Positions 35,287-45,300 of a stretch of 64,000 bases of DNA are shown piece after piece. The notes beneath the pieces are model-generated. The model was not told the DNA's origin. It did no database searches and saw only the letters and a program-made list of their open reading frames with translations. The stretch lies in assembly GCA_022870745.1 (NCBI GenBank), contig CP085323.1:1116001-1180000 (forward strand), in the 5' to 3' direction. Within the stretch, counting starts at the first letter, position 1. Every line of letters starts with the position of its first letter. This stretch comes from Silvibacterium acidisoli. GTDB taxonomy: Bacteria > Acidobacteriota > Terriglobia > Terriglobales > Acidobacteriaceae. The translations under genes were made by a program, and so were the position numbers.

Positions 35287-38200
35287 CTAGAAACCGAACT
35301 TCAAGGCGAACTGCAGAATGCGTGGATCGTGCGCGTCTACCGGATGCAGGAATGAATTGCCGGCAAGACAGCCGGAGGCGCCTGCCGAGTAACCTGTCGA
35401 GATATCTCCGTAGCAATTGATCACGTTGTTGCCGGTGTTGCCCGGATGGCTGGGATCGTAGACACGGAACTGGGTATGGTTGAACACGTTGAACGCTTCC
35501 GTGCGAAACTCGACATCACTCCGCTCGTGAAACGCCTTGAAGTGCTTGAGAAGCGCCATGTTGAAGTTGATCCGTGTGGGATTGCTCATGACATTGCGGC
35601 CGGCGCTGCCAAAGGTGAGACCCTGCGGCGCAACGAAGGCACCGGGATTGCCTAGCAGCGGCCCAACGTTCGATCCGTTGGAAGAGCTTGAGACATAAGG
35701 CTTCGGACCATTTGGGCTCGCAATCCTGTCAGGATAGGAACCGACGCCGAGCCCATCCCCGACTCCCGCGTTGTCCGCCGGGCCGGTACCGTTGCCCGAG
35801 CCGCCGTTGATTACGCTGAAGGGTGTGCCCGTCTGATAAGTCGTGATACCCGATATCTGCCACTGATCGAAGACGGCTTTGCGGATCCGCTCTCCTGAGC
35901 TGGATTGCGGAGCGGTTGCACCGCCTGAATCATCGGAACCGATGAGATCGTTGAAGCCATCGATCCAGCGCACCAGCGGCAGGCTGTAGACGTAGTTGAC
36001 GTTGAGCATGTGGCGCTGATCGAAGTCCGAACTTCCGCGATTGGTGCGGATGTCGAGCGAGTTGGTGAAGTTGGCACTCGAACGATCGGAAGAATCATCG
36101 ATGGAGTGGCTGTAGGTATAAGCGAGGCCGATCGTCAGAGGACCGGTGACTTCTCGCAACGTGCCCTGGAGAGCGTGATAGGAAGAGTTGGCGATGTTAT
36201 CGACCGAGATGATGTTGCTGAAGCCCGGATAAGGACGGACCGCATCCGCACTGAATCCCAGCAGGGTACCGGCGCCGCTGGCGAAACCCGGATTGCCGGT
36301 GCAGGCCACCACCATGTTGGTCCAACCCGGCGAAGACGGACCGATACCGGGCGAGGTGGATCCCGTAATGCCAGTGATCGAGGTGGGAAAGAAATTATCC
36401 AAAGCGCCAGCACCGCAGACTGAGGCAGTAATTGGCTGTCCGGGCAGAAAGGGATTTGAAGACACAGGCTCCAACTGGTTGAGATCGCGAACCGCGGTGA
36501 GATGCGTGCCCTTGGTTCCTACATACGCGAGTTGTGCGACAAGGTTCTTCTGCACCTGGCGCTGTACGCTGATGCTCCACTGCTGCGTGTAGGGATACAC
36601 AGCTTTGGTGGGAATCGAGGTGACGTTGAGCGGATAGGTTGTGCTGCCCAGCGTGCTCGCACTGCCGCATTGCGTTGCACCATCCTGGCAGGAATATCCG
36701 ATGGTGTTATAACTGCCAACGACCGCGTTCATTCCTTGCAAAACCTGCCCGCCAGGATTCGACTGCGTCTCGCTCAACACCAGGGGCGCACTGCCGATCA
36801 GTGAGCCGACGTTTGCTTCATAGCCGGTGCCATGCTCCCAGAAAAGACCATAGCCGCCGCGAATTGCCATCTTGCCATCTCCGAACGGATCCCATGAAAA
36901 CCCAAAGCGAGGGCCAGGATGAAACGTGCTGCTCGACATGCAGCTATTCGAGACGCCGTTTACACCGCATTGTGTGAGTCCATTGGTGATAGAAGGTTGA
37001 CCGGCGACATTCAATGGAATAGGAGCCCCGGTGAATGTGTTCACCAGATAACCATTGTTGGGATCGACAAAGATCGACCCGCCGACAGACCTGTTGTAGT
37101 TCGCGGGAAGCCAGTTATAGGCCGTGTCCTTGGGGTTGTACCAGTTGCCGAAGAGGCTGGCCCGTAAGCCGAGATTCAGCGTAAGACGGCTGTTCACACG
37201 GAAGTCATCCTGCAGATAGACCTCCGCTAATTTGTAACGGCTGTAGTACTTTCTCTGGCCGCTGTCCTGCGTATAGCTCTTGATGGCAGTAATGCCATAG
37301 GTGCCGGACTGGGAGTTGATCTGCGACTGAGATTCGAGCCCCGGGCCAGCAAGGAAGTCCGCAAAGGCATTGCCCGAGGTGTACTTAGACTGCTGATTGC
37401 TGAAGGTGAGCAGTCCCTGCAGATCGCCGGAGTTCGCGCCGCTGACCGCGCTCAGTTCGTTCTGCTGCGCATACGTAGCCTCGAAGCCCACCTGGATGGT
37501 GTGGCGTCCCCAGACCTTGCTGAGATCGTCGCGGATGGAGTAAGTGGGATTGGCCTGGTTCCACGGTGCGTAGCCTGTATCGGCTGCGAATCCGTGACCA
37601 CCGTAGGCGCCGTTCGTGCCTTGAAAATCGAGACCCGGCGTCTTGTTGCCACCGAAGCCGTTGTTGAAGATGTAGCCCATCGGGCATTCATTCACGGTTT
37701 GTGATTTTCCGTTTGGCTGAACGGGACCGGTCGCAACGCCGCAGTTCGTATCTCCAATTGAGTTACCGAGAACCGCCGACGGATTGTCCAGAATTCCGGG
37801 CCGCGAGAGCGAGGACAAACCAGGGCCAGGCTGCGGAGTCAGGCTGATGTGCTCGACGGCGTAGCTGAGCGTCAGCCGATTCAACACGCTGTGCGGCAGA
37901 ACCGAGGCAAGGCTCGCCACCAGATCGAGGCCCGGACCGAAGAGCCGGTTCTCGACTGTGGGAAAGCTGTTCTGCACGACTCCCCATTGCGGCGCGAGCG
38001 TCGTCGTATCCCACGCATCGTGGACGTAGCGAAAATCCAGCTGTTCGTTCGGAGTCAGAACCTGGTCGATGCGAAAGAGTTCTTCACGCCAGTAAGTTGG
38101 CGGCGAGATAGCAGCAACATAACAGCGCGGCTCTGTCGTGGGATTCGTGGTATCGCATCCGAAGACGGAGTTCGGCGCAGGAATCAGGCCAGTGTTCAAC

Positions 38201-39408
38201 AGGGCCTGGCTGGTGTAGTTGACGTTTACCTGCGACGCCGCAACATACTGATTCAGGTTGCTGGAGGCGAGCATGTGCGGACAGTCCGGATACCGCATGA
38301 TGTTGAGGGTGCCCTGCGTACTGCCGGGGATCAGCACCGGACACACATCGCTGAAGTTGCCGGATCGCTCCGCAGTGGTGGGCACAGCCTGGCTGTAGTC
38401 CACCGGAGTTTTTTCCAGACGCAGTTCCTCGGAGAAGAAGAAGAAGGTCTTGTCTTTACCGGTGTTGTAAACGTGCGGGATGTACAGTGGACCGCCTATG
38501 GTTCCGCCGTAGTCCTGCCTGCGATAGAGAGGAGTACGCTTCTCGGGCTGCCCGTTCGGACCGGGTATAACCGGATCGAAATAATTACGGGCGTTGAACA
38601 TTTCGTTGCGGACAAAACCGTACAGATCGCCATGAAACGACGGCCCTCCCGACTTGGTCGTGACCAGTACGCTGCCCGAAGCGCTCTTTCCATACAGAGC
38701 GCTATAGTCGCCCGTCAACACCTTCATTTCCTGGATGGCATCGATGCTGGGATACACCATCAGCGGCTCGCCCTGGCCGCGGCTGGCATTGATGCTGGTG
38801 TTCAACACGTCGCTGCCGTCGACTTCGAAGGTGTTGTACTCCACTCGGCCGCCGTTGACGCTGAACTTGGCGCTTCCGGCAACACCGACCTTGGCCTCAT
38901 CCTGCCCGGTCTGGTTGCTTACGCCCGGCGCCATCGTGATCAGCTGCGCAAAGTTTCGGCCGTTCAGGCCGTAGGCCGCGACCTCTTCATTCGACATCGT
39001 GGTTGAGAGTGAAGCGGTGCCTAGCTCGATCTGGTTTGACGTTTCGGCCTGGACCGTCACATCGGTATTGGAAGAGGCAACCGTCATCTGGATATCGAGA
39101 ACGAGTGCCTGCCCTACTGCCAACGGCACTTCCCTGTCGCCGCTGCTGAAGCCTTCTTTCTTGACGTTGATCTCATACCTGCCCGGCGGCAGGTATGAAG
39201 CGGAGTACATTCCCTCGTTGTTGGTCGTGGTATCGCGCTTGAAGTTTCTATCCTGATTCACGATCTGTACTGCGGCGCCTGGAATGGCCGCGCTCTGCGG
39301 GTCTGTAATACGCCCCGAGATCTGGCCGCTCTGCGCAAAACCGACCGCACCGCCAAACGCCAGGAAACCCAGCGCCACGATCAACAGTCGAGGGAACAAT
39401 CGCAACAT
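35287..39408 (-). CDS. TonB-dependent receptor, Oar-like, full length
   Basis: A 1373-residue outer-membrane receptor with signal peptide (ending GAVGFAQ) and a carboxypeptidase-regulatory-like domain at about 28-110 (SGQISGRITDPQSAAIPGAA, PPGRYEINVKKEGF). The plug contains YGLNGRNFAQLITMAPGVSN and VNGGRVEYNTFEVDGSDVLN. A 22-strand-type barrel follows, for example YGGTIGGPLYIPH and DDFRVNSRLTLNLGLRAS, ending in the terminal aromatic FALKFGF. GAGAGGAG precedes the ATG. It lies in the middle of the sigma-factor-headed cluster, between a porin-like protein (42 bp gap) and a lipoprotein (10 bp gap). Ligand unknown. Confidence 0.93.
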   Translation of the reverse strand: MLRLFPRLLIVALGFLAFGGAVGFAQSGQISGRITDPQSAAIPGAAVQIVNQDRNFKRDTTTNNEGMYSASYLPPGRYEINVKKEGFSSGDREVPLAVGQALVLDIQMTVASSNTDVTVQAETSNQIELGTASLSTTMSNEEVAAYGLNGRNFAQLITMAPGVSNQTGQDEAKVGVAGSAKFSVNGGRVEYNTFEVDGSDVLNTSINASRGQGEPLMVYPSIDAIQEMKVLTGDYSALYGKSASGSVLVTTKSGGPSFHGDLYGFVRNEMFNARNYFDPVIPGPNGQPEKRTPLYRRQDYGGTIGGPLYIPHVYNTGKDKTFFFFSEELRLEKTPVDYSQAVPTTAERSGNFSDVCPVLIPGSTQGTLNIMRYPDCPHMLASSNLNQYVAASQVNVNYTSQALLNTGLIPAPNSVFGCDTTNPTTEPRCYVAAISPPTYWREELFRIDQVLTPNEQLDFRYVHDAWDTTTLAPQWGVVQNSFPTVENRLFGPGLDLVASLASVLPHSVLNRLTLSYAVEHISLTPQPGPGLSSLSRPGILDNPSAVLGNSIGDTNCGVATGPVQPNGKSQTVNECPMGYIFNNGFGGNKTPGLDFQGTNGAYGGHGFAADTGYAPWNQANPTYSIRDDLSKVWGRHTIQVGFEATYAQQNELSAVSGANSGDLQGLLTFSNQQSKYTSGNAFADFLAGPGLESQSQINSQSGTYGITAIKSYTQDSGQRKYYSRYKLAEVYLQDDFRVNSRLTLNLGLRASLFGNWYNPKDTAYNWLPANYNRSVGGSIFVDPNNGYLVNTFTGAPIPLNVAGQPSITNGLTQCGVNGVSNSCMSSSTFHPGPRFGFSWDPFGDGKMAIRGGYGLFWEHGTGYEANVGSLIGSAPLVLSETQSNPGGQVLQGMNAVVGSYNTIGYSCQDGATQCGSASTLGSTTYPLNVTSIPTKAVYPYTQQWSISVQRQVQKNLVAQLAYVGTKGTHLTAVRDLNQLEPVSSNPFLPGQPITASVCGAGALDNFFPTSITGITGSTSPGIGPSSPGWTNMVVACTGNPGFASGAGTLLGFSADAVRPYPGFSNIISVDNIANSSYHALQGTLREVTGPLTIGLAYTYSHSIDDSSDRSSANFTNSLDIRTNRGSSDFDQRHMLNVNYVYSLPLVRWIDGFNDLIGSDDSGGATAPQSSSGERIRKAVFDQWQISGITTYQTGTPFSVINGGSGNGTGPADNAGVGDGLGVGSYPDRIASPNGPKPYVSSSSNGSNVGPLLGNPGAFVAPQGLTFGSAGRNVMSNPTRINFNMALLKHFKAFHERSDVEFRTEAFNVFNHTQFRVYDPSHPGNTGNNVINCYGDISTGYSAGASGCLAGNSFLHPVDAHDPRILQFALKFGF

Positions 39409-39450
39409 TTCTATACTCCTCTCTCTTCGTCGGCGCCCGCGTAACGGCGC

Positions 39451-41286
39451 TTACTGCGGCAGGTAATAGCGGAACGAGGTAAACCACATGTTTTCGATCG
39501 CCTTGGGAGAAAAGCCGAGGCCGTTCTCGCCGCTTCCCTGCCAGGTGCGCCGCTCCGCGTAGGAGTACTGAATGCCCTGCTGAAAGGTGCCGCGCGGTCC
39601 CTTGTAGAGCCGGAACCAGTAGCCAAGGGTCCCTTCCTGGATATTGCGGTTGTCGGCATTGCAGTTGGCCGCAGTGCCGGGCACATACCCTCCGCCATTC
39701 GGCGAGGTAACAGGCACGGCTTCGGTGTAGCATCCGCTCAAAACGTTGTTAGGAGCGCCATAACCTGTCAGGATGGGCTCGCCATATGTCGGACCGGGTG
39801 TGGTGACGAAGAGGCCATTGGGGTAATACGCGCGCTTGGCGTACTCGCCGCCGTAGTAGCCGTAGAGATCGAGCCGCCGTGTCGCATGCCACTCCGCGCT
39901 TCCCAGCGCCGACCCACCGGCCAGAAGCTCGAGCGAGCCATCAGGATGCGCCGTAGCATCCGCGAAGGTCGTCGTGCTGTAGCGGCCCACGCCATCCCCC
40001 GCCAGAATGTGTGCTCCCAGATCAAGCCGCTTGCCGAAGAGAGGAACGCGGGCATTCGCACCTACGCCGCCGCCTGCGGCCTTGGTCGTGAAGGCATCAA
40101 GCGCCGAGGGGTCGCTCGCCAGCTGCGCATTCGGAAATGCACGGGCGCGGAAGAATCGGCCGACACCGAATAGCTCGTAATGCCCAAAGCCCGGCTCCCA
40201 GGCAATCTTCGCGACCAGGTCGGGAGCGTAGTTGTAGCTGTAGTTCGCAGACGGGTTATACAAGCCGCCGCCCGTGCCTGCCGACTGGTAGACAATGGCC
40301 GGCAGGTTGTGCCCGCCAAGATTGAGGGTCTGCGCCTCTTCGACCGCGCCGCCAATCCAGAGTCTCGGGCCGATGTTCTTTGTCACGCGAAAGCCATACT
40401 GGCGCTCCCAGGTGAAGCCCACGTTGTACTGCGCGTCGATGGTGAGAGGAATGGCCTCAGCGTTGTTGTCGAGGGCGTGCCTGTATTCGGTCGCCAGCGA
40501 CCACATCTGGCCGCCGGTGATCGTCCAGCCGCTGTTGAGCGCCGCCTGCGCCCACGCCTGGCGCAGGCGCAGCGTATAGCTGTTCGACTGGTTGTCGTTG
40601 GAGGTTGTTCCCGCGGAGAGAAAGTCTCCTTCGACATAACCGCGTATCGTGGACTTCGACAGCTTGCCTTCGGCAAGCAGAGAGAGCCGCGATTGCCGTC
40701 CGCTGGCGTTGAACTCGGAGAGCACGCCGGCGGTCTGCCCCCCAAAAGGAATGCTCGAGAACGGCGTGTTGACATCCGAACCGGTGGCGCGTTGACGATC
40801 GACCGTCTCGCCGGCGAAGAATCCGCCCGGCTTCAGATCGATACCCTTAAAGTGGAGCGCGTCTGGATGCTCGAGAGCTTGTTGTGTCTTCTGCTCAGTC
40901 TGCAGCAGCGACGCAGAAGTACCCTTCAGATCCGACACCGCCCCCTGCAGTGTTGCGACCTGTTGATCGTTGTGCCCTATTACTTCCTGCTGACTCTCAA
41001 GTTCTTTCCGCGCACTGGCGGCATCCGCCCTCGCTGCTTCGGCTGTCTGGTTGGCCGTTTGCAGCTGATGCTTCAGGTCCTGAATCTGCTGCTGAAGGTC
41101 ATCGACCTTGTCGTTCATGCGGTCAAGTGTCTGGAGCTTCTCGCCCAGTTGTTCGAGGAGCAGCTCTTCCTCGGTCTTCTGCCTGACCCGGCCGTGTTTC
41201 GGCTGCGCCTGCTTCACAGTGCTCTGTGCCTGCGCGCCAACGAGGCTCAGCGTCATCAGAAGAACTCCAAATGCTTTTTTTCCCAT
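39451..41286 (-). CDS. outer-membrane porin-like protein with N-terminal coiled coil
   Basis: A 611-residue exported protein (signal ending VGAQAQ). Residues about 35-135 are a strong heptad-rich coiled coil (EELLLEQLGEKLQTLDRM, VDDLQQQIQDLKHQLQTA), and the rest is an antiparallel beta-strand pattern typical of porins (LSLLAEGKLSKSTIRGYVEG, YTLRLRQAWAQAAL). This layout, periplasmic trimerising coil plus barrel, is seen in carbohydrate or phosphate porins and in OmpM-like tethers. The protein ends FTSFRYYLPQ rather than in Phe. The ATG has GAGAGGAAAG upstream. It probably supplies passive passage alongside the adjacent TonB receptor. Confidence 0.8.
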   Translation of the reverse strand: MGKKAFGVLLMTLSLVGAQAQSTVKQAQPKHGRVRQKTEEELLLEQLGEKLQTLDRMNDKVDDLQQQIQDLKHQLQTANQTAEAARADAASARKELESQQEVIGHNDQQVATLQGAVSDLKGTSASLLQTEQKTQQALEHPDALHFKGIDLKPGGFFAGETVDRQRATGSDVNTPFSSIPFGGQTAGVLSEFNASGRQSRLSLLAEGKLSKSTIRGYVEGDFLSAGTTSNDNQSNSYTLRLRQAWAQAALNSGWTITGGQMWSLATEYRHALDNNAEAIPLTIDAQYNVGFTWERQYGFRVTKNIGPRLWIGGAVEEAQTLNLGGHNLPAIVYQSAGTGGGLYNPSANYSYNYAPDLVAKIAWEPGFGHYELFGVGRFFRARAFPNAQLASDPSALDAFTTKAAGGGVGANARVPLFGKRLDLGAHILAGDGVGRYSTTTFADATAHPDGSLELLAGGSALGSAEWHATRRLDLYGYYGGEYAKRAYYPNGLFVTTPGPTYGEPILTGYGAPNNVLSGCYTEAVPVTSPNGGGYVPGTAANCNADNRNIQEGTLGYWFRLYKGPRGTFQQGIQYSYAERRTWQGSGENGLGFSPKAIENMWFTSFRYYLPQ

Positions 41287-41412
41287 GATTCTTTCCTCTC
41301 TCCCTGCATCCGATCGTCGATCTTTTCGTCCGAACCCCGTTTAAGCCGACACGTATCCTTAAGGCCCGCTTGCACGGTCTTTGGGGGCATCCGGTTTTCG
41401 GAAATTGCGTTG

Positions 41413-42279
41413 TTAAGTAATCGTGATGACGATACTGTCGGATACTGCGGGGTTCGTGACAGATGTCGCCGTAACCGTAACTGTGTTCCCCATCGGCACA
41501 TTCGCCGGAGCTGTGTAGTTGATCGCTGTTCCGCTCTTGGTTGTCGTCGCACTCAGCGAGCCGCAATCACTCGACTGGCAGGCGAGCGACCAGCTGATGT
41601 TTCCTCCGCCTGCGGTGTAGTCGTTGCTGAGCGTGCCCGTGAGTGACATGGTGCTGCTGGTAGAAAGAGTGAAAGGCGGCGGTGTCGAAGCCACAATGCC
41701 GACCGAGATGGGCTGCCCGGCGATGACCAGCGTCAGGGCCGAGAACCGCGAATGATCTGCCGATGCCGCAGCATAGAGGGTCACCGTTCCCGAAGAGGGC
41801 GGCGTCGCCGGAGCCGTGTAATACGTAACAATGCCGTTGGCATTCAACGCGTAGCTGGGGACAGGAGCGCTGGCAGTGTGAACCGGCGTGAAAGAACCGC
41901 ATGAAGTATCGACAGTCTGCCCTGGAGGCAGCGGAGTGCCGGGAGGCAACGCATCGCCGCAGATGACCGTCCAGTCTGCGCCCAGATGAGCCGTGTCATT
42001 GGTGAGAGCGACATCGAGATACGTTCCGCTGCCGGCCGTCAGGGACTTAATTGCAGGCTGTTCGGAACCGTTCACATCGGTCACAGTGATCGAGCCGACT
42101 GCCGGCTTCTCCGAATCGCTGCCACATCCGAAAGAGCCCAGGCAGATCGCCAGAAGCAGACAAGGAAACAGCAACCGGACGAGCCTCCCATCCGGCTCCG
42201 GTGAGACGCTTCTGCCTTTGTAGGGGCCGCACGAGATCCTGTATAAACCCGCTGTTACGAACACTTTTCTGATCCTCAT
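41413..42279 (-). CDS. lipoprotein with two cysteine-bearing Ig-like repeats
   Basis: A 288-residue protein. The frame extends to 42579, but that part would overlap the upstream lipoprotein gene. ATG 42279 has GAGAAGG just upstream and leads to a lipobox (AICLGSFGCGSD). The mature part contains two copies of a repeat of about 100 residues: NDTAHLGADWTVICG with SCGSFTPVHTAS, then NDYTAGGGNISWSLACQSSD with CGSLSATTTKSG and YTAPANVPMGNTVTVTATS. The same repeat occurs about six times in the gene just upstream. Paired Cys residues in each repeat suggest an intradomain disulfide. Function unknown; probably a surface or periplasmic structural or binding protein. Confidence 0.8.
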   Translation of the reverse strand: MRIRKVFVTAGLYRISCGPYKGRSVSPEPDGRLVRLLFPCLLLAICLGSFGCGSDSEKPAVGSITVTDVNGSEQPAIKSLTAGSGTYLDVALTNDTAHLGADWTVICGDALPPGTPLPPGQTVDTSCGSFTPVHTASAPVPSYALNANGIVTYYTAPATPPSSGTVTLYAAASADHSRFSALTLVIAGQPISVGIVASTPPPFTLSTSSTMSLTGTLSNDYTAGGGNISWSLACQSSDCGSLSATTTKSGTAINYTAPANVPMGNTVTVTATSVTNPAVSDSIVITIT

Positions 42280-42320
42280 GACCTTCTCAGGTTCCGTCCT
42301 TTGATCGTTGCCCGGTCGCA

Positions 42321-45300
42321 TTACGGCTTCGCTCCAAGCTTGTTGTTCTTCACGGCAGTTGCCAACGGCGTTACCGCTGGGGTTGCCACGCCAACGAACT
42401 CCGTCACGGTGTTGTTGTTGAGCAGCACCCAGAGATTTCCAGCGCCATCGATACTCAGGAACAGCGGAGCATTCGAAAGACTCGGACTGGTAAAGGAGTA
42501 CCCGTCTGGCGAATCGATAAGAGAGACATTCGACACGGCTGTAAATCCGCATTGATTCCCTCCGGAGCTTGCCAGCCACAGGCGGTCCGCCCCGTCAAAA
42601 GCCAGAGCCTCCGGATTCGCCACCGTTTCGACGCCCGCATCGCCGGTTACATTGACCATTCCCGGCCGAGTGGTGCTTGGGACAATCTCCCATGCGCTGC
42701 AGAGTCCCGGCGCCCAGAGATTGCCGGAAGCATCGACTGCGACCTGCGCCTGGCCCGGCAGACCATATGTGCTTGCAGCCGATGTCATCAGTGAGCCGCT
42801 CGCTCCATTGAGCTCCGTAAAAGTGATGTTTCCGCTCTGCCCCGGCTGCGCGCTTCTAAGCCAGATGTCGCCTGAAGCGTCAGCCGCGATCGGCAAGGGA
42901 TCGGTTATCCCATTCGTGTATCCGCTACTCGGAGAGAGCGCGATACCTGCGCTGCTGAACTCTGTGACAGCGCCAGGAGTACCACTGTTTGTAATCCATA
43001 TGTCGCCGCTCTTGTCGATGGCCATCGCTCCGGCCCCAGCCAGGCCGCCTCCATAGAAGGGGCTGCCGCCGACCGGCGTAACGGTCGTGGCATTCAACTC
43101 AGTGAGGCTTCCATTGCCGTTGGCGATCCAGACATAGCCATTCGCATCGACTGCGATCGGCCCCGGAAGACTCAGACCCGCAGGCGTGAAGCCGCCGCTG
43201 ATGCCACTCAGGACAGCAGGCGAAATGGGAGCGCCTAGATTTGTCCATTCGCTCACGCTGTTGCTGTTCGTGTTCGTGATCCAGAGGTTTCCTGAAGCAT
43301 CCAGCGCGAATGCAGACGATCCCGATCCCGTGGAACCAGATCCACCCACTCCGCCGCCAGAGGTGTAGTTAAGCGCGATCGACCAATCGTGCGGAGCGAC
43401 CGTAAGAATTGGCTGATAGGGCGAAAACGCGCTGACGGTTGCCGTGCTATAGATCGCCTCAAGCTGCGGAGCCCCGGTGGTATCCGCGTCCGGTGGCTTC
43501 ACCAGATCGAAGATTGCCTGAAGTGTGTCAGTCGGGGCAGCACCCGTGTCAAAGTTCTGCAACGGATTGGCGTCGGCGAAGAGACTTCCGCATACAGAGC
43601 CGTCTCCTGCCGAGCCGCCGGAGGTTACCGCGCAGGCATCGAGTATGTCCGCAAGGGTATTGATCTCGATATACGGAACAGCAGCATTGCCGGCAAGAGT
43701 GTTATACAGCGGCTGACCCGTGGTGATATTTACCAGGTTGTTGACCGTCGCAAAGGCATTCGCCAGCCCGATTACATTACTGTTGGGCGAGCCGATGTTG
43801 AGATAGCTGATGGAGCCGGTAACAGGATCGTCCCCTGAGAACGGAGCCAGTGCGGAGGCCGAGACCAGCGTCGTCACCTCGTTGACGACAACTGGGGAAG
43901 AGCTGAGGTTGCTGCACGGCCCGAGAGCCGTCATCAGCGCCAGGTTCGGATTCGAATTGGTGGCTCCAGGGCGTCCGCCGAGCGCAACGAAGTACATCAG
44001 GCTGCCAGGCCCCGGGCAGGCATAGCCGGCTGGAATCGTGAAACTGCCGGTCGCGTCAGTTGTAATCGCGCTGGTCGCGTTGGGTGAAGAGACCGGCACA
44101 GCAGCCGAGGCGTAGCCGGCCGTCCCGGCCGCATAGAGGTAGATCGATGCGCCAACCACAGGCAGCGTTCCCGCCTTCACAATGCCATTCAGCGCAGGCC
44201 CCGTGGCATCGGAGGTGATCGCGATGCTTGCAGCGGCCGTCGCAGGAATAGCCGCATCGTTAAGCCGGTCCGCAGTAGCTGCCGCGGTGATCTGGATCGA
44301 TCCACCCTCCGGCGCTACTGACGGCGCGGTGTAAGGGATGGGGACGCCATTAGGCCATCCTGGCGCACTGGTTGCGGTCACAGCCGGCACAGGAGGAACA
44401 TACGGACTCCCTGGATTTCCCGGGCTCGGAGGTACAGCTGGAATTGCCGGCTGCGCCGGCACCGTTGTGAAGAATCCACACCCGCTCGCGCAGACTGTCC
44501 AATCCACGCCAGCATGGGATGGGTCATTAGTGACCGAAGCGTTGAGCATTACTGTTGTCCCCTGCAATAGCTGCGACGGCGCAAAGGGTACGAAGGCAAT
44601 TGAATGTGCCGTCGATTGCGTTACCGTTATCGCACCCGAAAGAACGGAGGTAGCGGGAGACACCGTCGAAGTAGCTCGAACCTGCACCGTTACGCCAGGG
44701 AGCACCGGGGGCGCCACATACGTAGCGGTTTCGCCGTCGGCCGTTTGGTAAGGAGTCACATGCCCGCAGGCACCTGTTGTCGTGTTGCTGCATACGACCG
44801 ACCAGGTCACGCCACCTGGCGCCGTGTCGTTGGTCACCGATGCGCTAACCGTTACCTGGCCGGTGGTAGCAATACTCGCAGGCGGCTGCGTGATAAACGC
44901 GATCGAAACCGGCGCGCCGATCGTCATTGTTGCAGTCGCGGCATTCTCCACGAGCGACGGATCGAGATCGTAGGCGTGGGAAGCAGCAGTAATCGTCACC
45001 GGATTTGCCGGTGGTAGAGATGTCGGAGCTGTGTAAGTCGTCGTCGAACCGCTGCTGGTCGTTGCCGGATTAAAGGTGCCGCACGCGCCCGGTGCGCTGC
45101 TTCCACAGCTGGCGCTCCAGTCCACACCCGCGTTCGAGGAATCTCCGGTTACGGTAGCGGCCAACGTCGCAGTCTTGCCTTCGGCAACGGACGCCGGCAC
45201 GATGCGCGACATCGCTACGTCGATGACCGTCGATGTGTTAATCGTCGCGGTAGCGGTGGCGCTTGCCGTACCGTCTGTTACCGAAGTGGCTGTAATCATC

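Noticed and set aside
40180-41646. 488-codon plus frame antisense to the porin-like gene
   Set aside because: No family signal; mirrors codon bias of the opposite gene, which has signal peptide, coiled coil and barrel pattern.
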